DNA of 64,000 bases from Melieria omissa (Eukaryota; Arthropoda; Insecta; Diptera; Ulidiidae). The DNA lies in assembly GCA_963971225.1 (NCBI GenBank), contig OZ020267.1, positions 114,338,936 through 114,402,935 on the forward strand, in the 5' to 3' direction. The notes below the pieces were generated by a model, which made no database searches, had not been told where the DNA came from, and saw nothing but the letters and a program-made list of their open reading frames with translations. Positions 34,801 to 47,300 of the stretch are shown in pieces (within the stretch, counting starts at the first letter, position 1; every line of letters begins with the position of its first letter). The position numbers and the translations under genes were made by a program.

Positions 34801-36119
34801 TATTTTCGTTTGTGGTTCGAGGCCGTGTCTGGTCGAATGGGTTCTCTGGAATTTTATATATAGAATTTCATATGTACAATTTTTCAAGTATTGTTTTAAC
34901 TGGTTTTGAATAGAATTATTAACTGCAATGTGCCAGACAGCCACTTAATTTATTCACGAAATCGGTTCGAGTGAAAAATAAAAAACAAATATTTTATTGG
35001 TATTAATTCCACGTGTAGACGTGTAGAGTTGGTCAAAATTCTGTAAAGTTCAGCGCAATGCATGGTGATTTTTTTTTATGAGAGTGTAATAAAAATATTG
35101 AAATATGGTCTGGTTTTGAAGCTTAACTTTGGAAACTCTTCTCTATAGATTGTCTTTGGTAGAAACACAAATATATTTTAAATACCTCGCCGCAACTAGT
35201 GTAAGGATTGAATGTAAGGCGTTGCGGGCGTTAGTGTGTAGAGTTGTAGCAGTTATTTTAAAAAGTGAATTTGTCATGTTGCCGACAGAAAAAAATAAAC
35301 TTTATAATCAAAATGTAGGTTTGCTTGTTGTCTGTGAGACCGTGTTTACACGTAATTAGCTCTTCATGTCTGCCATGCGCAGAGCGTTAAATACAAAAGT
35401 GCCCAAGAGCTATCCTAATTGCTGGTGAATCATTTGACCGATATGCCAATTCGTTTCTAGTTGTTTAGCAACAACAAACGTAATAAAAAGAGCAACAATA
35501 GCACCGATCAGCTGCAAACAGCTCGAGTCGCAGTAGTGAAAATGCGTCGCCCACCGTACACTCGGCCGCAAATTAAATAAATGAAATGCGACGCTCGCAC
35601 ATGATGAATCGATTGATTGTAATGCATTGCGCGCTTCGTCTCCCATATATGCCGCGATAATTGTAATGACACGGACTGCGATGATGTGTGGTAATTGGCA
35701 GCCGTTTCGCCCGTGGCTCGCTCGTCTACCATATGTTGGCGATTGGGATGCGCCGTGCCCGATGGAGCTTGCCACTCACCGTAAATTACCGCCAGCCCTG
35801 TCTCGTGCAGCCACGAAACGCGGTGATGCTTGAACAGCCAAATGGTCAGCACCGTCAGCGTCAGCAGGAAGGTGTAGACGAGCAGGTTGAGGCTGTCGAT
35901 GCGGTGCGTGAGGGTGGCTTTCGCGTCAAGGGCAATGTCCGTGGTGGCCGCATCGCAGCAGCTGGTTAGCGCGCCGAGCAGGAACAGCAAGCAATACAGC
36001 AGCGAGAAGCTGCAGCTCGTCGCGGACGACCTTGTCGTCGACCAGTGGCGACTATGTGTATTTACGCAATCTCGTCTTGTCCTGCCAACCGTAGAGGCTT
36101 GCGATTGTTGTGTGCACAT
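28846..36119 (-). CDS. Nhe3: endosomal-type Na+/H+ exchanger (NHE6/7/9-like)
   Basis: Fourteen exons on the minus strand: 35780-36119, 33570-33694, 33313-33507, 32955-33244, 32741-32882, 32340-32648, 32163-32274, 31941-32094, 31822-31873, 30628-30660, 30165-30224, 29734-29876, 29305-29413 and 28846-29076. They join in frame to 764 aa. The protein exchanges Na+ or K+ for H+ across endosomal or Golgi membranes. Landmarks: [15 protein letters not shown] (inhibitor-binding helix), [12 protein letters not shown] and [15 protein letters not shown] (ion-path Asp residues), [15 protein letters not shown], and [25 protein letters not shown] and the tail [23 protein letters not shown] place it with NHE6/7/9. 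The N-terminus has a hydrophobic first segment. Intron 5 is an AT-AC intron. Exon 10 is only 33 nt ([11 protein letters not shown]), with a weak acceptor, and may be skipped. A strong donor at 28908 inside exon 14 offers a different C-terminus. Head-to-head with Fgop2. Confidence 0.93.
30543..30568. repeat. (GT)n microsatellite
   Basis: About twelve GT/TG units in the intron between Nhe3 exons 10 and 11, followed by an imperfect GAGTGTATGTGTG tail. Confidence 0.9.
32649..32740 (-). other. Nhe3: U12-type AT-AC intron in Nhe3
   Basis: Between GCATTG and TTGACTAAA on the minus strand there is no GT-AG solution. The intron instead starts ATATCCTTTT, a perfect match to the U12 5' splice site, ends CTTCACAC, and carries TCTCTTAACT, close to the U12 branch consensus TTCCTTAAC, with the branch A 12 nt from the 3' end. 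It is 92 nt and phase 0. The spliced product reads [19 protein letters not shown], which matches the exchanger family. Confidence 0.95.
33695..35779 (-). other. Nhe3: first intron of Nhe3
   Basis: The largest intron of the gene, 2.1 kb, from donor GTGAGT to acceptor GCTTTTAG. I see no gene, repeat or element in it. It is the likeliest place for internal regulatory sites. Confidence 0.7.
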
Positions 36120-37598
36120 TCCTTGGACTTCCCCGCTAACGGCGTAATCGATTTGTAAATTTTCTCTCTGCACTTTGTTGCTCAACCCCAGCCCGGTGAC
36201 CAGCAGTCACCTTCGTCACTACACTGGTTTTCCCTTTGGGCACCTAAGTGTAACACGGCAAATAATAGGCTTTTGCTCTTCGACTATTGCTGCAGTTGTT
36301 GGATTCTTCACATTTTTGCACTAAACTTCCGATTAACCGTATTATCAACGTTACAGACAAGCTCCTCGAATCGACCGTTCTGCGTAAATTTCCTAACTAA
36401 ACTTTTCGCTTTTCACCTAATCGTTTGTCTGCCGTGCTGCGAGTGTTGTCAGCGAAACGAAAAAGCGAATACGTCGGCAATACAGCACTGTGGCTGGTTC
36501 CCAATCTCACTTCGGTTCCAAAAGCACGCGAATGCGAGTGTAATGACAAACGAGAGAAAATAAACAAATATTAACCCCACAACGGACAAAATGGGATGAC
36601 AGAAGAAGATCAATGCAAAGGGAGTTGGAAAATATTCAAGAATAGCCAATTGGAATAAGCAGATTGGAATAAACTGTTGTCGGTGATGAAGCAATCAAAG
36701 CAAATGGAGGTATTGCCGACATTTTACAGTATTTTATGTAATCATCTTAGAGAGTAATGAAATACAATTTTGTCCAAGGTGTCTTTTTTGAAGAAAAATA
36801 AGCTGATCTTTTATGTATATAAGTCAAAATCGTATCAAAAATCGAAGTCAAACTGTGTATTCAAATATGTTGCACGATAAGACAATTAATTAAATTCAAA
36901 ATATGCTATTAACATGAAAACACTTGAATTTTGTTTCTTTATGTGGTATAAGCTGTTATGGTTTTTTATTTTATATTAAACTAGCAACTAATCTGATTAA
37001 AACAATTAAAGCGCAGCTTTAGGAGGCACACTTTTATTTACTTATTTGAAGATGGCTTTTCAGTAAATACATCAAATTAAGTCAGACACTTATCGAAACT
37101 AGTTACATGATGTACTAAATACCTCATATTGAAATACTTTACTTTTCTAAAAACGTTCACTACCAAATCATGTGTATTTCATAGTGTTAGTTGTCAGTAG
37201 CATTTTCTTATTGGACTGATATATTTCGATTCCCAATCGATTGTTATCGGTAATTGAAAACAATTGTTTTGTGATGTGGCAACACTATTTGTTGTCAATT
37301 CGCTAATTAGGGCGAATTGTCAAATGTCAATCGAAGTTTTATTTTTTGTTCAGGAGTTTTTATAAATTTCTCACAAGTTCTTAATAAAATCGAAAAATTC
37401 TAAAAATTTGAGTAATTCACATTGCTTTGGAAGTTACGTTTATTGAGGATATAGCAAGTTGAAGCACAAAAGTCAAAAAAAGTAGAATCAGATTAGAAGT
37501 CGGCGGCGCACTACGACCACCTCGCAGGGCAGGCTGAAAGTGATATCGTCGGTGCAGCGCACTAGCAGAGCTCGTACGTGCAAGAAAATTGCAGAAAA
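36120..37598. promoter_or_regulatory. shared upstream region of Nhe3 and Fgop2
   Basis: About 1.5 kb between two divergent start codons. The first 200 nt are probably the Nhe3 5' UTR, since the frame stays open above the chosen ATG without another Met. A block at 37200-37340 (TGTTATCGGTAATTG and CAAATGTCAATCG) looks like the Fgop2 promoter side. No gene seen. Confidence 0.45.
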
Positions 37599-38654
37599 AT
37601 GTCCAATATAACAGTTGGGCAGATCATAATGGATGCGCAGCGCATGGTGAGCCGCGTGAAAGACCTGGAGCTGCTGGGCAATGCGTTGCTGGTTGAAGCC
37701 GAGGGCAACAATCGTCAAGTGGAGAGTCTTCGCCAGTTTCAGGACGACATGGACTCGCTAAACCGCATCTCGAACAACAAATCTAACGCCGAAATGGTGA
37801 ATCGCATTCAGCAACAGAACGCCAACAGCTCAGAGATTCTGAAAGAGAACCGCGAGCTGAAGGTTTGCATTGAGGACTACGAGCGCGCCATGGAGTTGAT
37901 AATGCAGAAGTACCGCGAGCACACCAGCAGCAAGGTGCTAGAGAGCAAGATCAACTTCAAAGAGGTGTACAACGACAAGCTGTGGATGATCATACGCGAG
38001 CAACGCGAGAAAATCAATGAAATGGCGGCGGTGATGCAACGTGCTGCCACTGCCGACGACGACGCGGTAAATCGTGAGCTCGAGCTTATGTCCCGGCTGC
38101 GCCTAGAGAACAAGGCACTGCGCGAGCTGCTGCAAATTTCGAAACAATTCGGGTCCGCCTGCCGTCCAATACGCACCAACGAATATCTGCTAGAGGAAAA
38201 GGGTGTACAAACGGACGCCGACGACTCGGCCGACGAGTTGTCGCTGTCCGGCGCTTCCATAGAGAATGCCAACAACAATTCAGTGATTTATCTCAATACG
38301 AACGCCGTGGCAGCAGCCGCCGCCGCCGCCGCTGCAGCTGCTGCGGCCGCTGCCGCTGCGACAACAACCACCGTCAGTTCTAACACTGCCGACACCACTA
38401 GTAATGCTGCCCAGTTACAGGCGGCGCTGCTGGGTAGCGAAAATAACAACGGGCCGCCGACTACCAACGTGGTAGCTATCTCCTTTATGCCCCCCATACA
38501 TGCTGAGGACCTGGAGAAGACCGCAAGTGGTTCGGAACTCAGTGGAGCTGCTGTTGTCACAACGTCGTTGGGGAGCGCAGCCGTTGCAGCCTCTCCATCC
38601 AATGCAGGATGCGTGGACGCGGCCAAAGCAGCTGCCGCTGCCAGCGCGACATGA
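37599..38654 (+). CDS. Fgop2: FGFR1OP2/SIKE-family coiled-coil protein
   Basis: A single-exon frame of 351 aa, starting MSNITVGQIIMDAQRMVSRV. This family (FGFR1OP2 and SIKE1) are components of STRIPAK, the striatin-PP2A phosphatase complex that opposes Hippo signalling. The family N-terminus, the long coiled coil to about residue 190 and the INFKEVYNDKLWMIIREQRE block are intact. After the core comes GVQTDADD (residues 202-209), of the TQT-like type bound by dynein light chain LC8, then a 17-residue poly-Ala tract at about 238-254 and a low-complexity Ala/Thr/Ser tail that vertebrate members lack. The poly-Ala is encoded by mixed GCN codons, so it is not a fresh triplet expansion. The frame extends seven codons upstream from a GTG; the ATG at 37599 is the natural start. 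Confidence 0.92.
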   Translation: MSNITVGQIIMDAQRMVSRVKDLELLGNALLVEAEGNNRQVESLRQFQDDMDSLNRISNNKSNAEMVNRIQQQNANSSEILKENRELKVCIEDYERAMELIMQKYREHTSSKVLESKINFKEVYNDKLWMIIREQREKINEMAAVMQRAATADDDAVNRELELMSRLRLENKALRELLQISKQFGSACRPIRTNEYLLEEKGVQTDADDSADELSLSGASIENANNNSVIYLNTNAVAAAAAAAAAAAAAAAAATTTTVSSNTADTTSNAAQLQAALLGSENNNGPPTTNVVAISFMPPIHAEDLEKTASGSELSGAAVVTTSLGSAAVAASPSNAGCVDAAKAAAAASAT

Positions 38655-38905
38655 TAGGCGCCGGAGCCTGTTTTCGGTTACAGCGCGAATTTAACTTTTC
38701 TTTCCCACATATTCTTAAATTTATTTTTAATATGAAATTATTATCAATAAGAGCTCACTACCACTAACTTATTTAATTACCATAACACAAAAACAACAAC
38801 AACAAGGTAAATTGTATTTAGCACCTAAACTGTTACTAATCCTATTAGCGCATGGATCAGTTCTTGGTCCAATGTATATCAACTCATAAATATTTAAATT
38901 TAAAA

Positions 38906-38911
38906 AATAAA
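38906..38911 (+). terminator. poly(A) signal of Fgop2
   Basis: AATAAA, about 250 nt after the Fgop2 stop codon. Confidence 0.5.
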
Positions 38912-40394
38912 TTAATGATATGTACAAACCAATGCAGTGTCGTTTTTGATCATTGCGAACCGCACAATCTTGGGGTCCGGATTTAGATTATACAATTTTG
39001 AATGATATCCCTGACTTGTCGTTGATGCGCTATAACCCAGCTAAAAGTCACCTTACAGATTATATTATATAATTTTCAAATGAGATATTTCTTGTACACA
39101 AAATTTTTCAGGGATCCACATTTTATTATATTAGTTTATATTGTCTCAGATCGAAATTATTGCACACAACTGTCGCCCGTTATGTGCAAAAAATCGAAAC
39201 TCTTCAATCAACACCCTTTATCACTTGACTGCATGCTGTAGCACAAAATTCGTATAACAAAACAAAACCAAAACATCGAGTGTTTCCTTTGGCCGCGCAC
39301 AATGAGCTAAATTCGTCTAAAGATACGCGACGAGCCAACGTATCTCAACGGAGTTCACTCTACGCCGCCAGTGAGCGGCACAAAGAGCGCCCTCACCGCC
39401 ACCACCAACAATATTGAATACTGCAGACGACAACGGTATTTTCACACTTTTCCAAGTGGCTTTTCGCACAGCGCAGTGAGCTGACAGTCTCAGTTCCCCG
39501 TTGGATGTTCAAAAGTTCGCAAGTGTGTCGAGAAGAACTGCGCCGCGTTCACACGCAACCGTTGAGTGCCCATTGGTGTGAAAGGGATGCATATACAGAA
39601 GCGTATATATTTTTGAATTTAGTATCGGTGATTGATCAATTAGGAAACCATTCAAGATTTTCAAAATAATTGTTGCTCAATTTCGAAACAAACGCCCAGC
39701 GGCGTCCAGCTGTAGTTAGCAATAGCGGTCGGTGAAACTACGAAAAGTCGGTTGGTGGACGTGAGAATCGTCGGTCGATTGCATTTAGACGGTGGATGAG
39801 TGCTCTGCCATACAACTTAGAATGTGTTCTATTTTTAAAACAGAGCTACGATTTTTTTTAATTGAAATTTTTATGTGAAAGTTCCAATAATCCCATCAAA
39901 TCCGACGACGGAAAATGCCTTTCAAACAGAATTCGCATAAATATTTCTGAATTTCGCAGTTCGAAGTCGACTTCTTTAATTTGCTAAATAATTTTTTAAA
40001 ACTGAATCGATTGAGCACACCTAATGCAGGTGTGTGCAGTTTTCAAGAAAAGAAAGAGGAAAAAATAAGTTTTGCCAAAGCATTTCGAAAGTTCACTACG
40101 ACGAATACACTGAAAAAAGTGTGTTACGCAATTTCTCTTTGTGAATGAAAAACGTAGTTTCGTTCGAAAACGCCATCAGCAGCAGAAACAGAAGCAGCAG
40201 CAGCAGCAACAACGTTATTAGCAACAGCAACGTCATCGGCGATACATTGTAGAATCAGCGCCAGGCTGCCAGTAAGCATCAGCGTCAGCCATTTGCGAAA
40301 TCAGCAAACTAGCAGCGCAACAGCAGCCAACCGTAGGGTCGTGTGGCAGCCGCAACACGACGTTTTGGACTTGCAGGTGCCCTGCAAAATTCTG
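38912..40394 (+). promoter_or_regulatory. promoter and leader exon of the MTCL-like gene
   Basis: The last part contains CAG-rich, non-coding leader-like sequence (about 39480-40394) that ends at a strong donor TTCTG/GTAAGT. TCAGTT near 39490 could be an initiator. No coding region is visible. Confidence 0.4.
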
Positions 40395-41290
40395 GTAAGT
40401 ATTCCAAACGTGCTGCCTACTGACGCTGTATCTATCGGCTGCGAGTGACGTCGCCCATGCGAATTTTTTACGACATTGCGTCGGCTGGCGTCTAGCGGTT
40501 GCGTGCTGTTGGGAAAGAGGGATAAATGGCCGAAAATAGGTTAATAAGTACGTATGTTAGCCGTTCCATCGCCTGAATGATGCAGAACTGCCTGCACGTG
40601 TGTGCGTGTCTGTGCGTCTGCTCTTGGTGACGCTGATCTCGATCTGCTGCCTGCTCACGAGCCACGGCGACCCAGAGCGCCAGGAGCGGCAACGTACAAT
40701 GCACATTTCGAACAAAAAACATGCGCACAACATTTGCATTCCAACTGCGCACACAACACACAGCCGTCTCCCTTTGGCGGCCGGCCGACCGGCCAAGCGT
40801 CGCGATATGGTTTTTCTTAGTTGGGTCTCCGAAAACGAAACGTGTTGGGACGGCGGATCGCGCAGCATAAAATGCGTGTAAATAAATAAATAAACGCGCT
40901 GCGCATGGCGGCTACACGAGGCGCGGTATTTTTAGTGCTCGTACATTACGCGCTTTGATTACACCTGTTGATTGATGCGGCAGCATAAATATTTGTTGCA
41001 TGTATGGGCAGCGTGCGAGGGCTCATCAATGATTTATAATACATACATACATACATAAAAATGCGATACTGTCATTAATAACAACGAAACTAGTATTTTT
41101 TGCAGTGTAAATGTATATTTGCATGAAGAAAGCATTTACTAGTTTTTTTTTTTCAAACGATTGAAATTTTAATTCCAGAGCGAGTTGCACTGTTGTCATT
41201 TAAAAATAAATTTAAAAAATACCGCATTTCGATTTATTAAAACTGTACTATGAAATACTTTTAGATTGAATAGTCATTTTGGCTTTCAAG
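40395..41290 (+). other. 5' UTR intron of the MTCL-like gene
   Basis: From donor GTAAGT at 40395 to the acceptor GGCTTTCAAG at 41290, 16 nt before the start codon. The open frames at 40492-40881, on both strands, are GC-rich shadows with no domain. Both splice ends are plausible but not proven to pair. Confidence 0.45.
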
Positions 41291-41306
41291 ACGGCGTTAA
41301 TTTTAA

Positions 41307-44300
41307 ATGCATCACCTGTATCCATCGCTGAAAGGTGACCAACTGTGTCCGTTGGGATTTCATCCCCAAACACGCTATCCCACCCGCTGCAAGCGCTGCT
41401 TTCGCGACTACAAGGAGCACGGCGGACGGCGCGGCGTCGACGATGTTGCCGTTTCGTCGCCGAACTTGACGGACGGTTCTAATTCGCGGTAAATATGCGC
41501 TGGCAAAACGAGTGCGTCCAATCGAAGCATTTGATTCTTGTTGCAGACTATCATCACGCACTTGGACGTCAACGCAAAATCTTTCCTCCTTCAATGGGAG
41601 CGGCAACAACAGCGATGTCGGTATGAGAAGCGTATAAAATACAACAAAAACATAAAACTAAATGCACTTTGCTGTAATTTTCCGATTTCATTGAACTTTA
41701 TAGCTTCTCTTCTAATTCTCGTGCTATGCATTAATTCTCACTTAATATTTTTTAATTTTTTTTTTCAATTCATTACAATAATTGGATGAGTATAATTTTG
41801 AAAAGGAACATCTCTTTTATCATTTATTACTTCTAAGCAGTTTTCTAAAGTCTTTTCGATGCAGAATATGATTTTTAATAGAAATATGTCAGAGTTGCTG
41901 CAAGAACCCAATTCGCTCGTTGGTTTTCTATAATTGTTCTGATTTAAAATCTTGTTTTTGTAATTAATTTTTTTGCTGTAACTAGTGAAATTAGTTAATT
42001 AATTATTTTTCTGGGTCTAAGTTTTTCAAATTAAATATTCGAAGCAAAGGTCTCCTGTCATAATTGCAGGATATGAAAATAACTTTTTCCCGGGATCCGT
42101 TATTAAAAATTGATTTAATGTTAGCTGTTTTCTTCTGAAAGATCAACTTATAGTGGTTTTAATTTTATTTTTCTAAAATTTTTCAAGAGATTTAAGTACT
42201 TACTGATGCGCTGAATTCGTGGTTGTGTTGGCGTTTCAGTAGACTAGACTCCAGTAATTGTTTAACTTGGATACTTGTCTTGTCTAATTAACAATTCAAT
42301 TGTAGCATTTCTAATTTTCTAATTCTGTCTTCATTCTGTCTTAACTACTCGACTACTTAAAACTACATCTTTGGACATCATCACTATAACTCTCGCAATT
42401 GTTCATGTTTGCTAACGTATCAATTTGAAAATTTCTTCAATCAATCAAACGTAATTTTTGCACTGGCGATCGCTGATAAACGCTCTCGCCGCCGCCATTT
42501 TGGAACCACTTTTCGGCATTGCGGATTGTGACGACACTCGTGTTTGATCTTACCAAATACAATGCTACTTGCAAATGTACAACAACCAAACAACATTAAT
42601 CAAATGCTAACGTAACGTTAACGCAACATTGTTGGTGTTGATGTCTTGGCTAACGCACCATTAAATAACCAAATAAAACCAAAAATACAAATAAATGTAT
42701 GTATGTCGCGCGACATGTGGACTGACTGCACCACACTGCACCGCACCGCACCGCACTAAAAAACATTGCGTATACGCAACAACAACGTTGCAATTGCATG
42801 CAACAACCATCAAATGCGTTGATTGAATAAAGTTGTCCACTTCAATGTAGAGCTGAAGCGGCGTCCGCAGTCATGGGCCTCCACGCCGGACATCGACGAG
42901 GCGGACGAGCAGGCGAAGAGTGCGCTCCGCTCCGGCGGCCGCCCGGAGGCGGACAACAATGTGGACGTGACCCTGAAGTTGCCCGTACCGCCGCGCCGGC
43001 ACACGACGGCTCTGGAGCTGAAGGAGGTGAGGAGCTCCTACTTGCAGGTATTGTCGGGCGGCTATGGCAAACTGCATTAAAATCTGTTCAGCACAAACAC
43101 GTTGAATATATTTTCTGTTATTGTTTTGACAGCATTTAGGCCTTTAAGGGTTGATATGTATCCGAGTGCATGGGCCGCCACAACTGCACTGTAAAGCTTA
43201 AACATAGTAAAATCATTTGACTGGTGTTGGAAATTTCAGGGCATTTGGCAATCGTAGAATGGCCAGCATGCTTTCCCCCCCCCCCAATGCTTTTTATTGG
43301 TTTAATTACTTTCGGCGCGTGAGAGGTGATAAGTTTGCTTTGGGGCTTCGCATGCTGCTGGTATTTCTATATTGCCAACTCTAGTTCTGAGCTTGGTTGA
43401 AATCAGCTCACGAAATCGCCACCGCACCGCCCCGCATAACACATCTTGTTTACTTTTCGGCAATCTAGGTCGACGATGCGCCCTCTAGCAGCAGCAGTCG
43501 CGCCACCACGCCCAAATCATCTTCGCGCAATATTCCAGAGGAGCTGGTCATACTCTCCACAGACAGTTTGGCCGAGCGCGTGCGTAAGATGAATCTGCTG
43601 AAGAAGCAGCGCAGCCAGAACTCGCGAGAGTCCAGCCGCGAGCGGTCCGTCTCGAGGAAGAGCGATGAGTAAGTGCTGCCGCGTGCATTTTGTCTGGCTT
43701 CTGCGTGTACATAGAGTGCTTCAATGTCTTGTTTTGTCTTGTTTGTGCCTTCTTTGTTGTATATTGTTTGCATAAAACTAAAGTAGTGATAATAATTCAT
43801 CCAGCGATTCGGAAAGTAAGCCGCCTCCCGACCGACCCGAGCGGAGCAAGTCCAGTATTACATTGGCCGACGCAAAGCGCTCGTCATTGCCACCGAAGAA
43901 GGTAATCATAAGTTCCTCGACATCCACTTCCACATCCGCATCAGCATCGACTTCGACACCTACATCTACTACAACATCGCAATCGCAGTCTATGAACGCT
44001 TCAAGCGCAGTCGCTACAAAGGCAACCAGTTCCTCATCCAGCAGCAACAGCAGCGCAACATCGACAAAAACGCTGAAGGTCAATGCGGTTTCGTCGTCGT
44101 CATCATCGTCATCGACAACGACTGCCAGCAGCAGCAACAGCTCGACAGCGCGTCGAAAAGAAGCGCAGAAGCAAAAGGCCACCGAGGATGTGCAGTTCAT
44201 GCTCAAGATTAAGGACACCAAGTACACCGATAAAAGACAGGGGCACGACAGCATGTCCATGACCACTGAGACCACCGACACGACACTGGTCGGTCCCAAC

Positions 44301-47300
44301 GATCGCGAGCTGCTGGACGAGCTGAAGAATCTACGCGCCGAATACGAGACGATGAAGGTGCGTGCGGAGCGTGCCGAACGGGACAAGAGTGACATTTTAT
44401 TGCGGCGACTGGCGTCGCTGGATACGGCGCCGAATCGCACGGCCGCTTCGGAGGCGTTGATGCTGCAGAAGAAAGTAAACGAGATGAAAGAGCAGCTGGA
44501 GAAGGTGAACGAGGAGAAGCGTAGGCTGAACCTTCGTATGAAGGATATCGAAAACAATCCAAAGAGTGGCGAGTACGAGCTGAAACGCAAGCTGCAAGCA
44601 GCCGAACAGCTCTGCGAGGAGCTGATGGAAGAGAACCAGGACGCCAAGAAAGAAATTATAAACCTACAGGCCGAGATGGATGAACTGCAGGACACGTTCC
44701 GCGACGACGAGGTGAAAGCAAAGACGAACCTGCAGAAGGATTTGGAGAAGACCACAAAGAACTGCCGCATACTGAGTTTCAAGCTGAAGAAATGTGAGCG
44801 AAAGATCGAGATGCTGGAGCAGGAAAAACAAAACGGACAGAATGTTGACTTGCTGACGAAGATGGCCAAGCTCGAAGAAGAGTTGCGGTTCTCGACTGAG
44901 CTAACACGTAAATTGCAGGTAGGTGGGAAAATTGCCATCGATTAAATAAATGAAAGATTGAATAATGTGTGCAGTGCTCACATGCTTACAACAAAAATTT
45001 AATAATAAATACTCGTAATGCCTAAATCTTGTCGTTCTCATTGGCAGGCTGAGGCAGATGAGTTGCGTAATCCGGGCAAAAAGAAGCCACCCATGTTGGG
45101 CGTTATAGGCAAATCCACCTCGGCGGATGCAAAGGTTACGCGAGAGTCGCTGACACGCGGCGGTTCGCAGGAAGATCCCCAGCAGCTGTTGCGCGACCTG
45201 CAGGATTCCGTTGAACGCGAGTCCGATCTAAAGGATCAACTCAAGTTTGCCGAAGAGGAGGTAAGCCCTCAAGTCATTAATCAGTATTAATTGCATACTA
45301 TTTTTACGATCCGTACGCAACCATATTCGCGCAAAGAATCGAAGACTTCGAATGCAGCTACAAGCTAAAGTTGGCATCAATTGCGGCACGCAGACATTGC
45401 GTGAGTGCATTGAGGTTATGAGCTTTCCGCGCAGCACACAAACCGAAGACCGGCTGCAGCTTGAGGTGGCTGTCGGCACAGACACTGTCGACAGGGAGGA
45501 TGCTTCTACAAGCACGACGGATTGCGTGTACGCCAACAACATCCGCGCGGTAGCAACACAAACAGATGACAATGACAATGCACCAAAGGTAGCAGACAAA
45601 ATGGCTGTGGGCGATAGTTTGAAATCATTTTGCGATCGCGAATGTTCGCCATTTGCGACGGTCTTCTCGGCAGTTGCAGGCAGAGCGTCCGTCGGCCTGC
45701 TCTTCCCATCAGCCATTTCACGTGCTCTCCTGTCGGGTGCCGGGGCAGGTACACACGCATCCATCCGGCGCAGTTGATGGCTTTCATTTTTGTATTGGTT
45801 TCTTTAGTTGCTATTCCTAATCGTTTGGTTAATTCGTTACTAAAGCCATGTTTGCGAGCGCACTAAGTCACGTAGTCTTTGTCCAAGTTGTCGTTTTTTA
45901 TTACCGATAGTTCTGACTTGCTAATGATTGAGATCGATTTTATGAATTTGATTAAATGACGAAGAACTGAAGAAACCAACAAATCTTGAAAAATTATTCT
46001 CATAAAGTCTGCAGTACATCTCCAAATATATCATGGAGTTTCTTCTTTTCTGATTCTAGTAAATATTTTGAAAATATGGCTTTTTGAAAACAAAACTGTG
46101 TGGCTCAATTGTTTTAACCTTTTGTTGTCTCTCAATACTTGTACAATTTCAGGCAGAAAATTTGAGGAAAAAAGTTGCCCGTTTCGAGGATGAAAATGAT
46201 TCGTTAATGATGCAGTTGAAAAAAATGGCAACACGCTCCAGAAGTATGACAAATTCACTCAAAATTTAAAAATATTCGCATTTTTCACTTACATACAACA
46301 CGTATAAGTAATATATATTCTCCCAAATAATTGAATGAAATCAAATGCAAGTAAATTAACAATTTGACCATTTAACGTGGAGAGGACAACCCTCGATCAA
46401 GTTATGCTTACCACTTCCTCACTAACCCCACTTACGTACATACATATGTCACTTGCTTCTTACTGGATCCCAATATCTGCGATTCCGAGAAGATATTTGC
46501 CATTTTTTACAGCTGCTCATACGCCTACCCAGCATCAAATAACCCAGTATTGCATATTTGTGTGCTAATGCCAAACCTGTACATCTACTCCCCTTGCATG
46601 TCGCGCTTTCGTAGCATTAATGTCTGCAGTACAATATTGCAGAAACAGCAGTTAACACTCGAATGCTTTTCAATTGACAGCGCGCAGGCTCAGCCCGATT
46701 CCGCACCGCCTGGCCCCGGAGGCCAACGCCGAGCGTGACGAGGGAATCTCCGACGAAGACGATCCCGCCGAGCTGCGCATCCTACTCGAGCTGAATGAAC
46801 AGGAGGCCTCCATATTGAGACAGAAGGTGGACGATCTGGAGAGGGAGAACACCGAGACCAAGAAGCAAGTCCGCGAGCTTCAGGAGAAAATGCGTCAGAG
46901 CGACAAGAAGTCTTCGCTGTTGTCCTTCAATTCGTCGAGCAGTGCCAGCGACAAGAAGCTGAAAGCGCTCAACGAAGAGCTTATGCAGCTGCGCAAGTCT
47001 GTGAGCGATAAGGAGCGCACCATTGAGCGCCTGCAGTCGGAGAACGCTTCGAGAGGTGAGAAGGACGCTAGCATCGATGTGAAGAGGCAGCTGCAAATGG
47101 TCGAGCAGGAAGCCTCCGTTCTGCGTACGAAGATAACAACACTGGAGAACGAAAATGAGAAACTGCTCAAGGAGACCAAACGCCTGCAGCTGCAATCTCT
47201 GCGGAAGTCCAGCTCAACGGATAAGGTTTCGCCGAACGGTGGCGAAGAGTTGGGCAAGTTGAAGGAATCGCTGGAGGCGGTGGAACGGGAGCGCAATGAA

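Noticed and set aside
40492..40881. GC-rich open frames on both strands before the MTCL-like start codon
   Set aside because: They lie in the probable leader intron, have no domain, and the opposing frames mirror each other.
43778..44938. 386-codon minus-strand open frame rich in Ser, Phe, Val and Asp
   Set aside because: It is the mirror of the coiled-coil and Ser/Thr-repeat exon of the MTCL-like gene; biased codons keep the opposite strand open.
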